A stretch of DNA of 64,000 bases, taken from Hesseltinella vesiculosa. Its lineage: Eukaryota > Mucoromycota > Mucoromycetes > Mucorales > Cunninghamellaceae. The notes under the pieces were generated by a model. The model ran no database searches and was not told the DNA's origin. It saw only the letters and a list, made by a program, of their open reading frames with translations. Shown piece by piece: positions 23,181 through 33,500 of the stretch. The position numbers were made by a program, and so were the translations under genes. Each line of letters opens with the position of its first letter. Within the stretch, counting starts at the first letter, position 1. The DNA is taken from positions 1,054,001 through 1,118,000 of the forward strand of contig MCGT01000003.1 in NCBI GenBank assembly GCA_002104935.1, read 5' to 3'.

Positions 23181-23537
23181 GAGGAATGGTTGAAATAAAA
23201 TGCACGCATTGACAGACTCTAGGATATAATTTAATGATGCAAAGATTGGCTTGATAGTGTAGATTCGCAGCTTCCGACTCTGGAGGGTCAGGCACATAAA
23301 ATCTATGGCGCCTCCTTTGCTGCGAAAGGAGCGCAGCAGCGCTGGGTTTACCAGCAAGAGGGCTTTTGTACAGTCAACCCACTTTCAACCGTCGTTCTGA
23401 TAAAAATTATTGTCACACACAGATTTTAGAAATGGCTCATTTTCCATTTTGAATTGACCAAAAGCCATGCTGTACTTTTTTATTTTTTGAGTGTCTTTTT
23501 TTTTTTTTTTGCCTCACAAAATTGTCGTTCGTCAGAT

Positions 23538-23933
23538 TCAAATTATTCTCTTATGCAGACAGTCATCAAAGCGAGAAACTGAGTGCCTAGCATACCCAAG
23601 TAGGTTTTTGTGCGTCACCGTCTTACAGGCCTCGTTGATTCGTTCAGTCAGCTTCTCATCTTCTCGCATGCGGTCCCTACGGACATGGCTTTTCAATTGC
23701 GCCCAGAATTGCTCAATTGGGTTAAGCTCAGGTGAGTAGGGAGGGAGATACACGCAATGGTAACCTCGCTTCTCGACCAAAGCGTTGATTGCTTTAGAAA
23801 TGTGGATAGGGGCGTTGCCCATCACCAAAAAATAGCCCTTGAATTCGTCGTGCTTGTCCATAACATCCATGACGCTTTCAAGAAAGAGCAAGTAGTGATC
23901 TTTGGTTGTGCCTTTCACAACGTACCTGGCCGT
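23538..23933 (-). pseudogene. Tc1/mariner (DDE_3) transposase, C-terminal half
   Basis: A minus-strand frame (...ARYVVKGTTKDHYLLFLESV...) encodes the second half of a Tc1/mariner transposase: FKGYFLVMGNAPIHISKAIN, then YLPPYSPELNPIEQFWAQLK, which holds the third catalytic acid (Glu of NPIEQFW). The second catalytic Asp, normally in DNAPIH, is Gly here (GNAPIH), and the first half of the protein is missing. Its 5' end abuts the Fanzor fragment, which runs the other way from about 23930. The inverted terminal repeat lies 170 nt beyond the stop. The gene is truncated and catalytically dead. Confidence 0.85.
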
Positions 23934-24546
23934 TTACACGCAGCATGAAGCGACGTTGTTCAACTTCTACTCTTTGAAGGCACCAGCTGGGAACCCCCAA
24001 GGTCGGTACCTGTTCCGCAAATTGAGGTTGTCAAGATACATCCGCCGTCAGCATGAGAATGAAGCTCTTGGCAGGGAACTTCGTGGAACTTTTGGAGGTG
24101 ATGGTGTGCTTGTTATTGGAAACTGGGGAGCGCCAATGCAACGCTTTCACGAGCCTATTCGAGGCATCGGCCTTCGCAGGCAATTGAAGCGTTTGGGGTT
24201 CACCGTTTACCTTATAGACGAGTACCTCACGTCTCAGGTATGCCCTAAATGCAGCAGACGAAGCCTGGAGCACATCGGCTATGTATCAAACCCGCGACCC
24301 TTCCGCGATGGACAAGTTCGACGATGGGGTCAAGTTCAGTAAGTTTTTTTTTTATATGTGGCGCATGTACTTATTTTTTTTTTTTTTTTGCATAGTTGTC
24401 AAACTTGCCCTGCTTCACCCAATGTCCGTCGAACGTGGAACCGTGACTTGATGGCCACATTGAACATGACCATCATTTTACTTTTCCATCGATTTGGTCT
24501 TGGCCGACCTCTGGTATATTCTCGAGGACAACACCACAACGTGTAA
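23920..24546 (+). pseudogene. Fanzor (eukaryotic TnpB) C-terminal fragment
   Basis: Two exons (about 23920-24338 and 24396-24546, intron 57 nt). The protein reads YTQHEATLFNFYSLKAPAGN, then LVIGNWGAPM (the RuvC-II region in Fanzor proteins), LKRLGFTVYLIDEYLTSQVC, a zinc ribbon CPKC...CQTC, and WNRDLMATLNM with the final catalytic Asp of RuvC-III. That order is the C-terminal half of Fanzor, the eukaryotic relative of the RNA-guided nuclease TnpB. The N-terminal half with the RuvC-I Asp is absent; the frame begins where the mariner transposase fragment stops. The splice junction inside the zinc ribbon is intact. A non-functional fragment is the simplest reading. Confidence 0.8.
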
Positions 24547-24976
24547 CCAACTTGATCAACTTTGCCTCCCTTGGTGATGCTTTTTTTGCCATCAACTTCA
24601 TTATTATTTATATTTATTATTATTTATTATTCTCTTTTTTTTTTCCTATATATGATTTATACTTTTCTTCCCAATATATGATTTATTATCTTTCTTTTTT
24701 CCCCCGGTATACGACATTCAATCATCAGATCGTGGCGCTGCAGTACTGGCCGAGATGCACGGGAAGAGGAAAGTTGCGGTGATTGGTGGGCATCGATGCC
24801 ATGGGATTTCAATGCAAAGGGCGTGGTCGGCTTCGTCAGGTGGCCAGACAGCGATAGAAGCCAAGAGGGGATTTTCGAGGACGAAGCGGTTTTGCACAAA
24901 CCGGCAGTGGTGGATGGACGGCGGAAGAACGTAGTGGTTGGAAGCGAGTGGCCGTGATCTGGTGAAGATCTTCATA

Positions 24977-25489
24977 TCAGTGTTGCTCAGTGCGATAACT
25001 AGTCAATAGCTGCAGGCCACTTTCCTTGGGAAGGACTGACACCATGGCTTGGGACCTGGAGCGGAGGAGAGAGTGTAGGGCGTCACGGAAATTGGCTTCT
25101 ACATTAAGCTGAAGGGGTGGGTGATGAAAGAGAAGCTGTTGGATCGGATATGGACGTCCATCCAGCAGTGCTACACTTCCCGAGGCATCATTGGCAAGCA
25201 TCTTGGATATCAGGCATTGTGACGCTGGCTTCAAGTTGGCTTGGATTTGAGATAGAAGCCCAGACAGACTCCAGGAGTGCTCTGTCAGGCGTAACAGGCA
25301 GCTGAGGTCGACTGGGCCCAGGAGTCCAGGAGTAGAGAAAGGAAAGAACGAGCTAGCCAAATCATTGGTATCTATGTCGTCCTCAATCAGATTACTAGAG
25401 ACCAGATCGCGCAAGGATGCATCCTGGTTTGCGGTGTGCTGGATTGTGGCAAGGATGACCCACTGATCAAGTTGGAAGAAGCACTACGC
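24977..25489 (-). pseudogene. Unidentified coding remnant
   Basis: From a CGTAG acceptor at about 25490 the minus strand is open for 170 codons: FFQLDQWVILATIQHTANQD, DIDTNDLASSFFPFSTPGLL, LLRLTEHSWSLSGLLSQIQA, ending SYRTEQH at 24977. A second open stretch in another frame begins immediately downstream (24972-24718, FTRSRPLASNHYVLPPSIHH) and may be its continuation after a frameshift. No family is recognised, and it has no convincing first exon. Its position between mariner-type ends suggests cargo or a captured gene. Confidence 0.35.
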
Positions 25490-25499
25490 GTGGTGATCC

Positions 25500-26510
25500 G
25501 AGGGCTAGATCGAAGCAAATGAGGTCACAATGATCCTTCCAGAAGGAAGAGGAGGATCTGAAGGTCGTTGTCAAGGTGCCATGTTGTCATAAGGATGTTG
25601 CGCGTGATTTTTAGTGAGATGGCCGCAATGGAATGGAATGGAGAAAAAAAAAAAAAGGAAAACAATCTAAGCTTTCAGAGAGGTTCGGGAGTTAAAATTA
25701 TCGCTTTTGTGGAACATGGCTCACTCTTCCTCGTAGGCCTCTCTTATTCAGTGCTTTTAAAGAGTGGAAATTCCCGTTTTTTTTAATTTTCTTTCTCATT
25801 GTCAAGTTCTCAAAAATACAAGCAAGATGTAAACAAGTCCTGAAGACAAAGCCTGTTCTCTGGTTGGTGTGTTTCTGACGCCAACCCCAAGCTCCCTGTC
25901 CTGCTCTCTCTCTCTCTCTCTTTTTTCCTGGGGTAGATGGTTCACTGCGCGTGTCCATTACCACCTTTTTTAACAACAACGCTTTTCCGGGGTGGTTGAC
26001 GCCAGCCCTGTCGCCTAACGGCTTGGATACAGTGGGGTAGCCCCATAAGTAAGTCCACACTTTTATTTGTATGAACGTCTCCATTCATTTCTCTTTATTT
26101 CAACTTGGCCTGTTTTTTTCCTTGGTTATCCCTATTGTCATTGGTGTAATTTCTCTCCTGTCTCGTTCACTTCATCTTCATGTTTTCCCTTGTGACATTT
26201 ATTTTCATGAATAAAGTGTAACGCTTTAAGCTGAAAAATTAGCTTTTCAACCTGAATGCTGTAAAAAGAAACGCAAATGCCACACAACAGATTGTGCAGG
26301 CATTATCGCATTCAGTTTTATTTTTTATTTTTTTAAAATAAAACCAAATGCTGCAGCACTTTTGAATAAGATTGAGGTGCTGGAATTGAAAAAAACAGGC
26401 CGATGGGTGAAGGCTGCCTAGCCAGTTATTACACCTCCCGGTTCAGCCAGAAAAAAAAAAAAAAAAAAAGAGAGAGAGAAAATACGACGTTTTTTGTCAG
26501 GGAATCCTGA
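25500..26510. other. Element interior with one dispersed repeat
   Basis: About 1 kb of A/T-rich sequence inside the mariner-type boundaries, with a CT dinucleotide run at about 25903-25920. No coding frame is convincing. A dispersed short repeat sits at its right end (26387-26452). Confidence 0.4.
26387..26452 (+). repeat. Dispersed short repeat, copy 3
   Basis: Reads TTGAAAAAAACAGGCCGATG, GGTGAAGGCTGCCTAGCCAG, then ACACCTCCCGGTTCAGCCAG and an A run. The order matches the other copies; the insertion lies just outside the large inverted repeat. Confidence 0.65.
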
Positions 26511-26809
26511 TACAGAATTTTTAGTGATGATTGGCGCGCAGGATAGAAATTTTAGCAGGCAAAAGAAAACCAATTCACTGGCAAAATAAATTTGAGTGCA
26601 CGCAAACCAGGTCTGATTTGCACGCAAAGCATTTCCAGTGCACGTGAATCTGGTTCTCCAGCCACGCAAACCAGACTTCCGACTCCCGCAAACCTGATCA
26701 CCGACTCCCGCAAATTTGATTTCGAAGTGCGGGAAGGCTTGGATAGTAGGAAGGTGTCATCAACATGAGTTACCCACCCAACCTTTTTTTTCTTGTCGCA
26801 CAAACGTTC

Positions 26810-27005
26810 AAGGTGCCATCAACGTGAGTAACCCGCCCAACTTTCTTTTTTGGTCGCACTAACGTTCAAGGTGTCATCCAGGTGAGTTGCCCGCCGCCCA
26901 GCTGTCGCACTTACGTTCAAGGTGTCATCCAGGTGATTTGCCCGCCGCACTCACGTTCAAGGTGTCATCCAAGTGAGTTGCCCGCCGCCCAGCCTTTTTT
27001 TCTTG
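26810..27005. repeat. Imperfect direct repeats, 50-60 bp period
   Basis: Within the arm, a unit with GTTCAAGGTGTCATCCAGGT, GAGTTGCCCGCCGCCCAGC and TGTCGCACT recurs four to five times with changes. The inverse block is at about 29740-29940 in the right arm. It resembles the subterminal repeats of transposons. Confidence 0.75.
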
Positions 27006-27119
27006 TCGCACTTCGACATCTTTTTTTTTTGGATGACTCGGTGCGTTCAAAAAAAAAAAGATGTCGTTGAAAGTGGGTTGACTGTATTATCCATCAAGGC
27101 ATTTCATTGGTCGACCACT

Positions 27120-27200
27120 TTTTCCTCCACTGTTTCCTCCACTATTTCCTCCACTATTTCCTCCACTATTTCCTCCACTGTTTCCTTCTCTTTTTCCTCT
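27120..27200 (+). repeat. 12-15 bp CCTCCACT minisatellite
   Basis: Tandem copies of TTTCCTCCACTA or TTTCCTCCACTG in the leader just before the ATG at 27237. The right arm holds one more unit than the left, which is the main length difference between the arms. Confidence 0.8.
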
Positions 27201-27236
27201 CTTCTCTTCTTTGCACTCACCATCACGTCCTTCTTA

Positions 27237-29069
27237 ATGTCGAATCACACATGCTCGTTTTCGGGATGCAATGTGGCTCTTCTTTCGAGCAATCGCACCG
27301 GAAGATGCCAGGCACACAGAAAATTAAAGGACAATCTCACACGCACTTGCAGCTTTTTAGGATGCAACGCCAGTCTTCGCCTAGACAACAAAATTGGTCT
27401 ATGCCGCATGCATAGAAACGCGGGCAACGACATTTGCTCCCAACAACATGATAACCAACTTCTCTCCAATGATAATACAACTGACCTTTGTTCATCGCAT
27501 CAACTGGAACGTTCAACTGCTGTTGTATCGGCCAACAGCATTTGCAATTCAAAACAAACCTCTCACTATTCACTGCCCAAATCCGAGTCCATGTTAGCTG
27601 AGGTCGTAAGTGGAGTACGTTCAGAACTCGTGTACCAGGATAGTTAACCATATTTTGCAGGTGGGCAAGGTGGCTGGGAGCAAAAGATCTCTACCAAAGG
27701 ATACCATGGAAGAGCGTGACCTGCCAAACGATCAGGTAAGCAAAAGAAAAAGCATATATAACGTGCGCTGGATTTATTAATGATGTTTTACAATAGGATG
27801 AGGAAGATATTGTCGACTTGGCCCTATTGAAACGTGCCTTTGCCGACAGCTTCAAGAAAATGGACGACTCGAAAAAATGGCGATTGCGCTCGGGAAAATT
27901 CGTCGAAGATTCTCTTTACGCGTTTGGCATGTCTTGTTCGGCGGAACATCTTTGCCACTCATTTGTGGTTGATCCAAGTGATGCAATCTATACCAAGCAC
28001 AACATTTTCACCGAAGACGAATTGACAGAGATAGCTGCAAGTCATTGTAAACCCTATCCGGACATTCCTTTGGCGTTGCGGGATTTCATCAATCAGTTCA
28101 ATGTGACCAGCACGTCTGATTTGAGGAAAGCTGTCCTGAAAACGCATCCTTGGGACGAAAACTATAACAAGAACATCCATGGCGATTTGGACTGGGTCCG
28201 AAATAGCATGTATAATTTGCTGCGGCTGTACGAATCCGACGAGCTCGAGCACCCACACCTGGAGCAGTGGTTCAATATCCACGTCTGGCGGTTCTTTGAC
28301 ACGGTGTTTGATACGATGAAACGTATTGAAGTTGTTCGGTAAGAAATTTCTGTGAAGGAGTTATGGTCAGTTGCTCACTCTTCTTTTTCAATAGCGGCGA
28401 AAGCTCCAGCAAGGCCTCAGCTGTGCGAAAAAATTTGGAACGCGTTGTCGGCTCCAAGGAACGCATTGCTGCCAAAAAGCGTGGGCGAAAATGTGACCTG
28501 ATTGTGCGCCATCATGCACCAGATCACCAAGTTCCTCTGGAATATGGCGCAGGCGAAAGCGGCAGGGTATATGATGGGCCGCACGGAACAAAATTGTTGA
28601 CCGAAAGCAGCCTTAAACTCCCCAAGACACTCAAGGACATGCTGGACCATCTTGTTATCAATAATAGCATCCCGCAAGACGACATTCACAAGCTGGAAAT
28701 GGTGGGCTATGTTACTGCAGGTAATGACCTCCTCTTCTAAGCGAGTTTGAAACCATCTCAAATTTTTTTTCAGGACTGACCTGCTTTCTGTTGCGGTACG
28801 ACATGCCCTCGGTGTATTGTGGAAGAATAACTCGTTCAAAGCTGCACCATTTTCCGACAGACATTTCTGGCTTTGGCAAGCATGTGCTGCCTTGTTTCAT
28901 CATGGCGTGGTCAGCAAAAGCCATCATCCAAGCGGTACTGGACATCATTGACAAACCTGACAACCGTGAGGATTCTAGTTGGTTGGCGAATTGTTTGACT
29001 TCCTGCTCCTCTCCTGGCTGCAATATTCCTCGATGCTCGACTTCCGAAGAAACCAAGAACAGGAAATAA
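27237..29069 (+). CDS. Nuclease-like protein with two CX4CX11CX2H motifs
   Basis: Five exons, 27237-27605, 27661-27735, 27797-28338, 28395-28720 and 28774-29069, sum to 1608 nt (535 residues), all joins in frame. The N-terminus has two tandem zinc-binding-like motifs: CSFSGCNVALLSSNRTGRCQ-AHR and CSFLGCNASLRLDNKIGLCR-MHR. The middle and C-terminal parts (WFNIHVWRFFDTVFDTMKRI; VVRGESSSKASAVRKN; GRKCDLIVRHHAP; YGAGESGRVYDGPHGTKLL; SLKLPKTLKDML) match, from memory, a family repeated many times in Mucorales genomes. The CDLI...YGAGESG segment is reminiscent of a PD-(D/E)XK nuclease core, but this is inference. The promoter and exon 1 lie in the left inverted-repeat arm. No broken codon is seen, so it may be active. 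Confidence 0.75.
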
Positions 29070-29183
29070 AAACAGCATGTTTTTTTTTACGCGAGCAGCC
29101 AAAATCAAAGGCGAAATATTCATCAGTGATCGAATACCCAATTGAAGTAGTCACGTTCATTGCCTAACTGTAAGAGTAATAGT

Positions 29184-29498
29184 TTAGCAGTGAAAGTGTG
29201 TGGCCGATACAACAGCAGTTGAACGTTCCAGTTGATGCGATGAACAAAGGTCAGTTGTATTATCATTGGAGAGAAGTTGGTTATCATGTTGTTGGGAGCA
29301 AATGTCGTTGCCCGCGTTTCTATGCATGCGGCATAGACCAATTTTGTTGTCCAGGCGAAGACTGGCGTTGCATCCTAAAAAGCTGCAAGTGCGTGTGAGA
29401 TTGTCCTTTAATTTTCTGTGTGCCTGGCATCTTCCGGTGCGATTGCTCGAAAGAAGAGCCACATTGCATCCCGAAAACGAGCATGTGTGACTCGACAT
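29184..29498 (-). pseudogene. Inverted duplicate of exon 1 of the nuclease-like gene
   Basis: In the right arm the same leader and first exon are present on the opposite strand, beginning ATG at 29498 with both zinc motifs intact (MSSHTC instead of MSNHTC). Similarity ends at 29201 and the frame stops six codons later, so it encodes at most a 104-residue two-motif peptide. Its duplicated promoter would drive transcription leftwards across the 3' end of the intact gene, in antisense orientation. Confidence 0.8.
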
Positions 29499-30236
29499 TA
29501 AGAAGGACGTGATGGTGAGTGCAAAGAAGAGAAGAGAGGAAAAAGAGAAGGAAACAGTGGAGGAAACAGTGGAGGAAATAGTGGAGGAAATAGTGGAGGA
29601 AATAGTGGAGGAAACAGTGGAGGAAAAAGTGGTCGACCAATGAAATGCCTTGATGGATAATACAGTCAACCCACTTTCAACGACATCTTTTTTTTTTTGA
29701 ACGCACCGAGTCATCCAAAAAAAAAAGATGTCGAAGTGCGACAAGAAAAAAAGGCTGGGCGGCGGGCAACTCACTTGGATGACACCTTGAACGTGAGTGC
29801 GGCGGGCAAATCACCTGGATGACACCTTGAACGTAAGTGCGACAGCTGGGCGGCGGGCAACTCACCTGGATGACACCTTGAACGTTAGTGCGACCAAAAA
29901 AGAAAGTTGGGCGGGTTACTCACGTTGATGGCACCTTGAACGTTTGTGCGACAAGAAAAAAAAGGTTGGGTGGGTAACTCATGTTGATGACACCTTCCTA
30001 CTATCCAAGCCTTCCCGCACTTCGAAATCAAATTTGCGGGAGTCGGTGATCAGGTTTGCGGGAGTCGGAAGTCTGGTTTGCGTGGCTGGAGAACCAGATT
30101 CACGTGCACTGGAAATGCTTTGCGTGCAAATCAGACCTGGTTTGCGTGCACTCAAATTTATTTTGCCAGTGAATTGGTTTTCTTTTGCCTGCTAAAATTT
30201 CTATCCTGCGCGCCAATCATCACTAAAAATTCTGTA
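29201..30236 (-). repeat. Right arm of 1-kb inverted repeat
   Basis: Inverse copy of 26511-27534, 1036 bases long. It carries a second copy of the mariner-type terminus (TACAGTCAACCCACTTTCAA at 29661). The segment 29661-30236 begins TACAG and ends CTGTA, so it has TA at both edges, but only five bases of inverted identity there, which may be chance. Confidence 0.95.
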
Positions 30237-30521
30237 CTGTGTTTCCAAAAAAAAAAGTCGCAAAGCAAGAAAAAAGTCAGCTACGAAAAAGGAAAATGAA
30301 GTGGTTAGTTTAGCAAAAGCTATGCATCTTTTTATTTTTTTCCACTCACCCTTTGAAAAATAGAATTTGGCACCTTCTTTTTTGCTACTTACAGCCAGAC
30401 AAGACGTTCAAAGAACTAACAGGTCATTTTGCCTGAGTGGATGCGAAGTCTGATCAGATTACTGCACAGTTGCTTTTTTTGACTTACAGCTTATACGTCG
30501 TACAGGTTTTTGATACCTGGA

Positions 30522-33500
30522 TTAAGTGGGGGTTGGTTGGTTCGGTTGCGCGTCTGGTGGCGAGGTTGTGGAAGGGTCGGCCTGATCTTGGTCTTGGGGG
30601 GTGAAAACAAGAGGCTTCACACCAAGAGCAGCAAAATGGGAGAGCGCATGGATGTTTCGGGAGGCGTTGCAATCTCGTTGCCACACAGTGCTACATGTTT
30701 CGCAACATTGCACTGCATGCAACTTTGATTCGCCACCATCCACCGTCACGTTGGTCAAAGTCTTCTTTCCACATTTGCTGCAAACTTTGGACGAAAATGC
30801 TTCGTCTGCATCGACCACCAAAATGGGGAATTGCCGCTGGGCCAATCGAACCACTTTCTTGAAGCGATTTGCAAGACCAAGTGGCTTTTTGTTGAAGCGT
30901 CGCCTGCCAAATCTTCCATCACCAATGCACAGAAGGGGTATCTGGGTGGATGGTTAGAAAAGCAAGGGACGCCACTTTCCATTTCTTGTCTCGCTGAAAA
31001 AAAAAAAGTCAGTTTTTTTTTTGTGGTTTTGACATTACCTTGGCTGAGGAGGGGAGGGATGGGCATGCTGACGCCGACGACTCTTAAAACTGCCATCTTC
31101 ATTTAGCCGGCTCATGTATGTGTCGTGGCTGTTACAGTTGGAGGCATGGGATCCGTACTTGCGACCACCGTCGACAAATATCTTGACCAGTTCGTGGTTA
31201 ACGAGCTGCGCGCCCCTGTAGTTCAAGAAGCGGAGCTGCTGAATGTCTTGGCCATAAAATAAGAGCAAGCGATCCAAATGGCGTAGCTTTTCAGTGATGT
31301 AGCCAGTGATGTTTTGTCGCACCGTTGTTTTGGCGATCCAAAGGACGACTCAATTTCAGTGATGCCGTGCTGCTGCTTCCAGGCTTTGATATTTGCGACG
31401 GTTTTTCGATAGCCAGCTTTGACATAATATTCAGCACTGGAAAAGCGGCGGATCTGATGCCTTGGGTTCGGCAGTGTGGCTAGCAATGGTTCATCTGGAA
31501 GGTCTGCTGGGGAGAGGTAAGCACGGGGATCGGAGGAGTTTGATGCTACAAAGATGTCGGTGACGCCAGGATCTATACCCCAAACTTCCATCTGCTGATG
31601 GCCACAGGGCTAATGTCGGTCAGTCGAAGAGGTTGGCCGCTCGATGCACCAGACATCTTTTTGAATGGAACGCAAACGGAATAGCCATCAGTGTACAGCT
31701 GATTGAGGAAGATTCCGCGACTAGAAAATGAAAAGTGAGATATCTTTTTCCGGCAATGCTCTCACCTATTTTTTTTTTTTTTATCTCTTTGTTTCCCACT
31801 TACCCACTATGGACCCTTTTCAAGTTCAGGATCTTGAAATTGTCATGCACTTGCCCAGCAACTGGGCGAATCGCTTGAGGTACGGCGTAGTGTTCTAATC
31901 CAAAATGGCGCATGATTTCACCAAGAGAATCGTGGGAGACTTGAATGAATTTTCGGGTGAGAGACGGTGTGGGAAGGACCGAGAAAAGACGCACTTTTGG
32001 TGACACAAGGTATGCTTCGGATGAGAATGTGCCAGCAGCAAGAGCTCGTTGCGTTTCGGCCACAAGTGTGGTCACTTGTTGGCGGGATTGCTGAGAAAAG
32101 ACACGAGGCAGTCGTTCAATGTCCACTGGAGTGTTGTTGTTGATGGATTTGGATATACCACGGACGAGCTTTGACCGCTGGTGATGGTTCAGATAACTCC
32201 AGTCATGCATTCCAGTGAGCTGGTGATGTGTCCAATTCCAATGAACGGAGGTTTGTGGCGCCGGTGCGGTGTGTTGATCTTCATTTAGGCGCTCCAAGCT
32301 GCACAAGACATCAAATAGAATCTTGATAAACAGGTGCGGATACCGGGTGATCGTTGTCGTTGTGATAGACACAGATGGAGGAGCCTGGCTACGAATAGCG
32401 TTGTCAGTTGAGAGAGATGGATCAGCTAGCGGATGCAAGGTATAAGGGCCAGTAGCAACATCAAGGCGCGAGATGCCAAGGGTTGAGATAGTGTCGATGG
32501 ACATGGCTGTGGCTGTGCTGACCGAGAGGTTGTCATCCTCTTCTTGGTTGTCCTCGTCGTCTTGGTTGTCCTCATCCGCGTCTTGCTGTGGCAAGGGTCC
32601 TTCTTGTTCAATACGAATGGCGAGTTGTGTCCATCTGTCCCAAGTCTCGTCTATCAATTCGTTCAAAGCAGTGTCGACCTTGGCATCCACCATAGCATGG
32701 TCGATAGAATCTTCAAAATTGATCGTCGGACAAACTGGTTCAAAGTCTTGGTTTTGTGCACACGTGCCAAACACGAAATCCGCAAGGGCTCCAACTTGAA
32801 AGCGATTAAGTTCCTATTGAAAAAAAAAGGGGGGGTGAGCTGTTAATGGTGGAGGTTTTTTTGAGTTACTTACTGGAATAGAACGAGCAAGGCGAGCTTG
32901 CAAATAACCAATGTAGGCTTGGTCGAAACCCTCGACCACATGATTGACCATGCTGGAGGTGTACGTGCGCGCCGTGGAAGTTAAAATCTTGGAAAAGCCA
33001 ATAGGGCGTTTCCCTCGCACAGTAGACGGGACCAGTGGACAGTGGACATTAGGATGCTGAATCAGAAATGTGGCAAACGATTCTTCAATGTGTTGACGGA
33101 CCTCTTCAGTAAAGAGTGAGTTGTTCGACCAAGATCGGCCAATGACAAGCTGAAACACACCATTGACAAACCGATAGTCCAGGAACACTAGAGGGATATC
33201 CAAGCCATTGGTGAGGCGGGAGTTGAAGTAATCCAGGATAAACAGGTGACTGCAAATCAACACACGACGATTAAAATCAACAACTGCTTGAAGGCCATCC
33301 ATAAAAATTTCTTTCTCGGCATTGCGTAGCGATTTCAATAATGGGTACAGTCCATGCTTTATCGTGAGTGTCTTGGTCTTCTTTCCACCAAGCAATTGGT
33401 TCCCTTGTGCACGTTGAGAGGGTATGCGGTAGGGACATAGGCGACTTGATGATCTTGAATGGGTCAATGACGATTCTATGTTTCCATTCTTTATGCAAGT

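Larger units (their letters stand above)
23369..27086. mobile_element. Mariner-type element with TA-flanked CAGTCAACCC termini
   Basis: The left end at 23369 reads TA then CAGTCAACCCACTTTCAAC. The exact inverse of these 19 bases followed by TA ends at 27086. Such TA-flanked inverted ends are the hallmark of Tc1/mariner insertion. Between them lie the C-terminal half of a mariner transposase (-), a C-terminal Fanzor fragment (+), an unidentified coding remnant (-) and the outer 576 bp of the left arm of a large inverted repeat. Internal parts are clearly rearranged, so this may be a composite of nested insertions rather than one functional element; the two ends are what the sequence shows directly. 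Confidence 0.6.
26511..27534 (+). repeat. Left arm of 1-kb inverted repeat
   Basis: These 1024 bases are repeated in inverse orientation at 29201-30236. Apart from one extra 12-bp unit in the right arm and a few substitutions, the arms agree base for base where compared. The arm contains, from outside in: 576 bp ending in the mariner-type terminus, an imperfect 50-60 bp direct-repeat block, a TTTCCTCCACTATTTCCTCC minisatellite, and the promoter and first exon of the enclosed gene. Both arms stop sharply (TACAGAATTTTT at the outside, GTATCGGCCA at the inside). Confidence 0.95.

Noticed and set aside
26511..30236. Whole inverted repeat as a single transposon with 1-kb terminal inverted repeats
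   Set aside because: Not excluded, but no target-site duplication is visible at 26511/30236 and the arms contain an older mariner-type end, so a foldback duplication is an equally good explanation; I kept the neutral term inverted repeat.
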